Shown here in pieces: positions 6,040 to 8,993 of a stretch of 8,993 bases of DNA (within the stretch, counting starts at the first letter, position 1; each line of letters opens with the position of its first letter). The notes beneath the pieces are model-generated. The model ran no database searches. It was not told the DNA's origin and was given only the letters and a program-made list of their open reading frames with translations. Origin of the DNA: an uncultured Cocleimonas sp. (GTDB taxonomy: Bacteria > Pseudomonadota > Gammaproteobacteria > Thiotrichales > Thiotrichaceae); contig CALISP010000106.1 in NCBI GenBank assembly GCA_938041705.1, positions 1-8,993 on the forward strand, in the 5' to 3' direction. The position numbers and the translations under genes are program-made.

Positions 6040-7641
6040 ATGGAGACTGATAAACTTATTGTTGTATCAGAAATGAGTGAGGAAGAAAAAGAGTTGGTTA
6101 AAATCCAACTATCAAAAATCTTAAAGAGCACTTATTTTAACTCTGCGAAACGGATGAAGCGTTTCTTAGAGTATGTAGTAGAAAAGACACTTGCCGGTAA
6201 AGGTAATCTTCTAAAGCAATATACAATTGGAGTTGAAGCTTTAGAATTTCCGGATGACTTTGATTCTGATAACAATCCAGCTGTTCGAATAATGGGGGGT
6301 AGAGTTCGTACTCGTCTTAATGATTTTTATAAAAACATAGAAAATAATCAAATAATTATCGAAATTCTAAAAGGAACTTATGCTCCAGAATTTCGTTTTA
6401 ACACCGTTAATACAAAAATATCTAATACTCAATTAAAAGCTGAAAACAAGGGTTTAGAAACATCCTCAGGTCCCAGAATCGCTTTAGTTAGTTTTTCTGA
6501 TAAAACTCAAAGCGCGATTAGTAATCGTCTAGTACTTAGAGTAACGGATGTTTTAGCGAGAGAGCTTAGTAATTTTGTCCTTGCTAAATTTATCGTTTAT
6601 AACCCTCTTTCAGATAAAAGTGAATCCTATAAGTTGCATCAAGAGATTGATACAGACTACAAGTTAAATTTATATGTACAAGAACTTCCGAACAAGCAGT
6701 ACGAGTTACTTTGTCGCCTTACAGATTTTAATGGAGAGGTAGAGTGGTCTGAAAGTTATAGCATTAGTGCTGATATACCATTGGGTGATCAAGAGGATAT
6801 ATTTGCAAAGTTAATAACGATGGTTGTAGACCCGCAACAAGGCAAACTACATATGAATTGGGCACGGCGACTGTTGCTGAATAAAGAAACTATTCCTGCT
6901 AAATATAAGGCTGCCGTGTATTACCGTCACTTTTACGATAACTTAGATATTGAATCGTTTAGCCAAGCAGTAGAAGCTTGTGAATCAGCAATCGAAAGAA
7001 ACTCTGATGACATCATTGCTAATATTATGTTATCTGATCTTTGCCGCAGAGATTATGTTCACTGCTTTAATATTATTAATTCGCCTGTAATTAAGGGTGT
7101 GCAATATGCCGAAAGAGCAACACATTTGAGGCAGGATTCTCATGAAGCTCATTTTGCCTTGGGTCAGATATTTTTCAGCCAAGGTGATTGGGATAGATGT
7201 TTAGATGAGTTGGTTCTTGCTCGAAGCATTAACCACTGTAATGCAGTTGTAGAATATGCCTGTGGGTTTCATTTTTGTTTAATGGATAGGTGGGAAGAGG
7301 GTTTGGCTTTAGTTAAAAAAGCGATGGGAATGTCTAAGAATTACCCCTCTTGGTATCATCTGATTGTTTCACTATCCTACTATAGAAAAGGTAACTATAA
7401 GGAAGCATTAACAGAAGCTGAAAAAATAGTATCCCCAGGAGTTGCACATGGTCCTTTAGTAAGGTGTATTGCATATTCACAGTTAGGTGAGATAGATAAA
7501 GCAAAAAAAGAACTACAAGAGATCGCTATCAGAATGCCCAATATAAAAACAAATGGGCATTCATTACTTAAACGTTTTTTTGGAAATGAAGAACTTACTA
7601 AAAAAATATGGGAAGGCCTTGAGATATCGATTAAAGCATAA
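6040..7641 (+). CDS. Soluble TPR protein with N-terminal regulator-like domain and TolB-N-like segment
   Basis: A 533-residue protein without signal peptide or membrane segment, so probably cytoplasmic. Residues about 14-118 match by eye a domain found at the start of many proteins annotated as adenylate-cyclase-like or TPR regulators: LKQYTIGVEAL (58-68), DDFD followed by NNPAVRI (72-84), GRVRTRL (87-93) and ILKGTYAPEF (109-118). Its charged helical start suggests a winged-helix or interaction role. Residues about 145-245 resemble the TolB N-terminal-like segment in such proteins, with RIALVSFSD (146-154) and EVEWSESY (233-240). The rest, from about 285, is helical with TPR-like pairs, for example HEAHFALGQIFFSQGDWDRC (368-387) and SYYRKGNYKEALTEAEKI (446-463). 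No cyclase or kinase catalytic motif is visible. The start is fixed by GAGG 9 bases upstream, in a hairpin loop. Its last 11 bases overlap the end of the facing minus-strand gene. Probably a scaffold or regulator; function unknown. Confidence 0.85.
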   Translation: METDKLIVVSEMSEEEKELVKIQLSKILKSTYFNSAKRMKRFLEYVVEKTLAGKGNLLKQYTIGVEALEFPDDFDSDNNPAVRIMGGRVRTRLNDFYKNIENNQIIIEILKGTYAPEFRFNTVNTKISNTQLKAENKGLETSSGPRIALVSFSDKTQSAISNRLVLRVTDVLARELSNFVLAKFIVYNPLSDKSESYKLHQEIDTDYKLNLYVQELPNKQYELLCRLTDFNGEVEWSESYSISADIPLGDQEDIFAKLITMVVDPQQGKLHMNWARRLLLNKETIPAKYKAAVYYRHFYDNLDIESFSQAVEACESAIERNSDDIIANIMLSDLCRRDYVHCFNIINSPVIKGVQYAERATHLRQDSHEAHFALGQIFFSQGDWDRCLDELVLARSINHCNAVVEYACGFHFCLMDRWEEGLALVKKAMGMSKNYPSWYHLIVSLSYYRKGNYKEALTEAEKIVSPGVAHGPLVRCIAYSQLGEIDKAKKELQEIAIRMPNIKTNGHSLLKRFFGNEELTKKIWEGLEISIKA

Positions 7642-8047
7642 CTGGACTATCATTTGAAACCGTATTCATAGGCTGAATATTGAATTCAGCTGCAAACTGC
7701 TCTGTTAAATCTTGTAGTTCAATAAGTGATCTAAACATATCGATAGAACCTTCTTCAGGTAACACATCAGTACCTTGCTCAATAAGTGCAAAATCTCTTA
7801 ATACATCGATTTTGGATAAAGCTAATGATGCTTCTGAAGCACTTAGGTTATATCTAAGTTGTAAAAAATAAACTCTTATCATGCTTTCAATTGGAACTTG
7901 TAATCGTCCAATACCAGATTCAACATATTGATGAACAATTGAATCGACGAGTTTTCTCCAGTCAACTTCGGTGGAAAAGTCTTGAAGTTGTTTATAGCGA
8001 AGGTCTTTATGTGCAGACTCTGTATTTTTCTTTTCTTGAATATTCAT
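7631..8047 (-). CDS. IS5-type transposase N-terminal domain protein without catalytic domain
   Basis: A 138-residue ORF resembling the DUF772 N-terminal region of IS5 transposases such as E. coli InsH. By eye the match runs from VDW (28-30) through GIGR (45-48), VPIESMIRVYFLQL (51-64), RYNLS (65-69) and LPEEGSIDMFRSLIE (96-110) to about 118, where InsH has GNGRR, PLETMLRI, WYNLS, LPDRTTIMNFRHLLE. The protein stops before any DDE catalytic residue, and its last 20 residues look unrelated to IS5. I see no catalytic half nearby. The frame is clean, with no internal stop, and a plausible promoter lies upstream. I take the ATG at 8047, not the TTG one codon earlier. The end overlaps the facing TPR gene by 11 bases. 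It is either a truncated IS remnant still open by chance or a co-opted DNA-binding domain. It cannot transpose by itself. Confidence 0.7.
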   Translation of the reverse strand: MNIQEKKNTESAHKDLRYKQLQDFSTEVDWRKLVDSIVHQYVESGIGRLQVPIESMIRVYFLQLRYNLSASEASLALSKIDVLRDFALIEQGTDVLPEEGSIDMFRSLIELQDLTEQFAAEFNIQPMNTVSNDSPVML

Positions 8048-8085
8048 CAAGTAATCTCTATAGCTGGTTTATTAAGCAGTAGAGT

Positions 8086-8114
8086 ATTATGGGATGAAAA
8101 TATCTTTGTTTTAA
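8086..8114 (-). promoter_or_regulatory. Sigma-70-like promoter for the transposase-domain gene
   Basis: On the minus strand TTAAAA (8109-8114) and CATAAT (8086-8091) are separated by exactly 17 bases, matching 4 of 6 and 5 of 6 consensus positions. Transcription would begin near 8079, about 32 bases before the ATG at 8047. This would allow the small gene to be expressed independently of ftsY. AT-rich DNA gives such matches fairly often. Confidence 0.35.
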
Positions 8115-8133
8115 GTAACCGGAGGGCTGTTAC
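8115..8133. repeat. Inverted repeat GTAAC / GTTAC next to the promoter
   Basis: Five-base arms at 8115-8119 and 8129-8133 flank CGGAGGGCT, the only GC-rich patch in this 139-base gap. It directly abuts the -35 box of the proposed promoter of the transposase-domain gene. It could be an operator, part of an old mobile-element end, or the residue of a transcription stop after ftsY, which ends 56 bases away. The arms are short. Confidence 0.25.
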
Positions 8134-8169
8134 GGTATCTGATGAATCTTTGTGCTAGTAGTTAAACTA

Positions 8170-8193
8170 TTGATATATATTAAGAAATATCAA
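8170..8193. repeat. Inverted repeat overlapping the ftsY stop codon
   Basis: TTGATAT (8170-8176) and ATATCAA (8187-8193) are perfect 7-bp arms around 10 bases, and the right arm includes the ftsY TGA. In the ftsY transcript this would fold into a hairpin at the stop codon. It is AT-rich and not followed by a T tract, so it is not a standard terminator. It could protect the 3' end of the message or be chance. Confidence 0.25.
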
Positions 8194-8993
8194 TCATCAT
8201 TAGCCAGTAAAGCACCAGTAAATTCATATGCATCAAATTCTTGTAAATCATCTATTGATTCACCAACACCTATAAATCTGACTGGAATCCCTGTTTTTTC
8301 TGCCATAGCAAATAAAATCCCACCTTTTGCAGTGCCATCCAACTTAGTTACGGTGATGCCTGTTAAGCCTAATGCAGCATCAAATTCTTTGGCTTGTGCC
8401 AGGGCATTTTGTCCAATACTAGCATCTACAATTAGCATTATTTCATGCGGTGCATCTGGATTTATTTTTTGCATAACACGCTTAACTTTTTTTAACTCTT
8501 CCATTAAGTTTGTTTGCGTATGCAGGCGACCTGCAGTGTCTGCTAATAAAATATCAATATTTTTAGCTTTAGCAGATTCCATTGCATCATAAATCACGGA
8601 GGCGCTATCTGCACCAGTACCTTGAGCAACAACAGGGATGTCATTTCGTTCACCCCATACTTGTAATTGCTCTACCGCCGCCGCACGGAATGTATCTCCT
8701 GCAGCAAGCATTACAGATAAACCATCATTTTGAAATTGTTTTGCTAGCTTACCAATGGTTGTTGTTTTACCTGCGCCATTTATACCGACCATCAAGACTA
8801 CAGCAGGTCCTTCAATATCTTCTAAATCTAACGGTTTTGAAACAGGTTTTAGAATTTTGACCATTTCATCGTTTAAAGCTGACATTAGAGCATCAACATC
8901 ATTCAATTCATTGCGTGAAGATCGCTGTGTAAGGTCGTTGATGATACGTTGTGTAGCTTCCATCCCTACATCTGCCATTAACAAACGAGTTTC
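8190..8993 (-). CDS. ftsY: Signal recognition particle receptor FtsY, N-terminal part outside the window
   Basis: SRP GTPase at the inner membrane that receives ribosome-nascent chain complexes from Ffh and 4.5S RNA. The last 267 codons are present and the frame is open to the right edge, so the acidic A domain and the start of the N domain are missing; the E. coli protein has about 497 residues. Counting from the edge, the end of the N domain (1-60) is followed by the G domain with Walker A GINGAGKT (70-77), AAGDTFRAAAVEQL (97-110), DTAGR (152-156), TKLDG (216-220), and the C-terminal helix IDDLQEF. The motif DASTGQNA of E. coli reads DASIGQNA (190-197). The protein ends in ALLANDD, close to E. 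coli ALFARED. Immediately downstream, where ftsE is expected, lie a transposase-domain gene and two opposite-strand genes. Confidence 0.97.
   Translation of the reverse strand, partial: ETRLLMADVGMEATQRIINDLTQRSSRNELNDVDALMSALNDEMVKILKPVSKPLDLEDIEGPAVVLMVGINGAGKTTTIGKLAKQFQNDGLSVMLAAGDTFRAAAVEQLQVWGERNDIPVVAQGTGADSASVIYDAMESAKAKNIDILLADTAGRLHTQTNLMEELKKVKRVMQKINPDAPHEIMLIVDASIGQNALAQAKEFDAALGLTGITVTKLDGTAKGGILFAMAEKTGIPVRFIGVGESIDDLQEFDAYEFTGALLANDD

Noticed and set aside
8982..8984. TTG as the start of the FtsY-like gene
   Set aside because: The frame continues upstream to the edge (Glu-Thr-Arg) and matches the FtsY N domain, so the gene is cut by the window rather than starting there.
1..8993. 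CRISPR array, tRNA or rRNA genes, or a complete insertion sequence
   Set aside because: No regularly spaced repeats, no tRNA-like TTCGA arm with matching stems, no rRNA stretches, and no pair of terminal inverted repeats with target duplication were found around the transposase-like ORF by eye.

Overview
The window looks like chromosomal DNA from an AT-rich gammaproteobacterium. ClpB, FtsY, FtsE and FtsX all read as close relatives of the E. coli proteins, and ftsY, ftsE and ftsX lie on one strand in the E. coli order. I cannot name a genus. GC content was judged by eye only.

Left part (1-4598, all minus strand): a divergent promoter region near 4600 leads into ftsE, then ftsX (1-base overlap), then a TauE/SafE-type (TSUP) membrane permease 15 bases further on. 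A 291-base gap follows, then clpB, which runs off the left edge after 645 codons. The gap carries a sigma-32-like promoter and a short palindrome in the clpB leader. FtsEX is the ABC-type complex that couples division to cell-wall hydrolysis. ClpB is the Hsp100 disaggregase. The slot after ftsX, where E. coli has rpoH, holds the permease here.

Middle part (4599-8189): about 3.6 kb separates ftsE from ftsY, which are adjacent in E. coli. It holds two plus-strand genes: an exported protein with two thioredoxin folds (CPYC and CKNC) and a soluble protein combining an N-terminal domain of a kind seen on adenylate-cyclase-like/TPR regulators, a TolB-N-like segment and C-terminal TPR-like repeats. 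Facing them on the minus strand is a 138-residue protein resembling only the N-terminal domain of IS5-type transposases. This reads as accessory DNA inserted into a conserved cluster, with the transposase-like gene beside ftsY.

Right part (8190-8993, minus strand): the last 267 codons of ftsY, the SRP receptor GTPase. Its start lies beyond the window.

The least ordinary items are the inserted block, the transposase-domain-only gene, the Shine-Dalgarno sequence displayed in a perfect hairpin loop just before the TPR gene, the tandem thioredoxin protein, and the apparent loss of the clpB internal start codon next to a retained strong Shine-Dalgarno. None of these proves a new system; they are leads.
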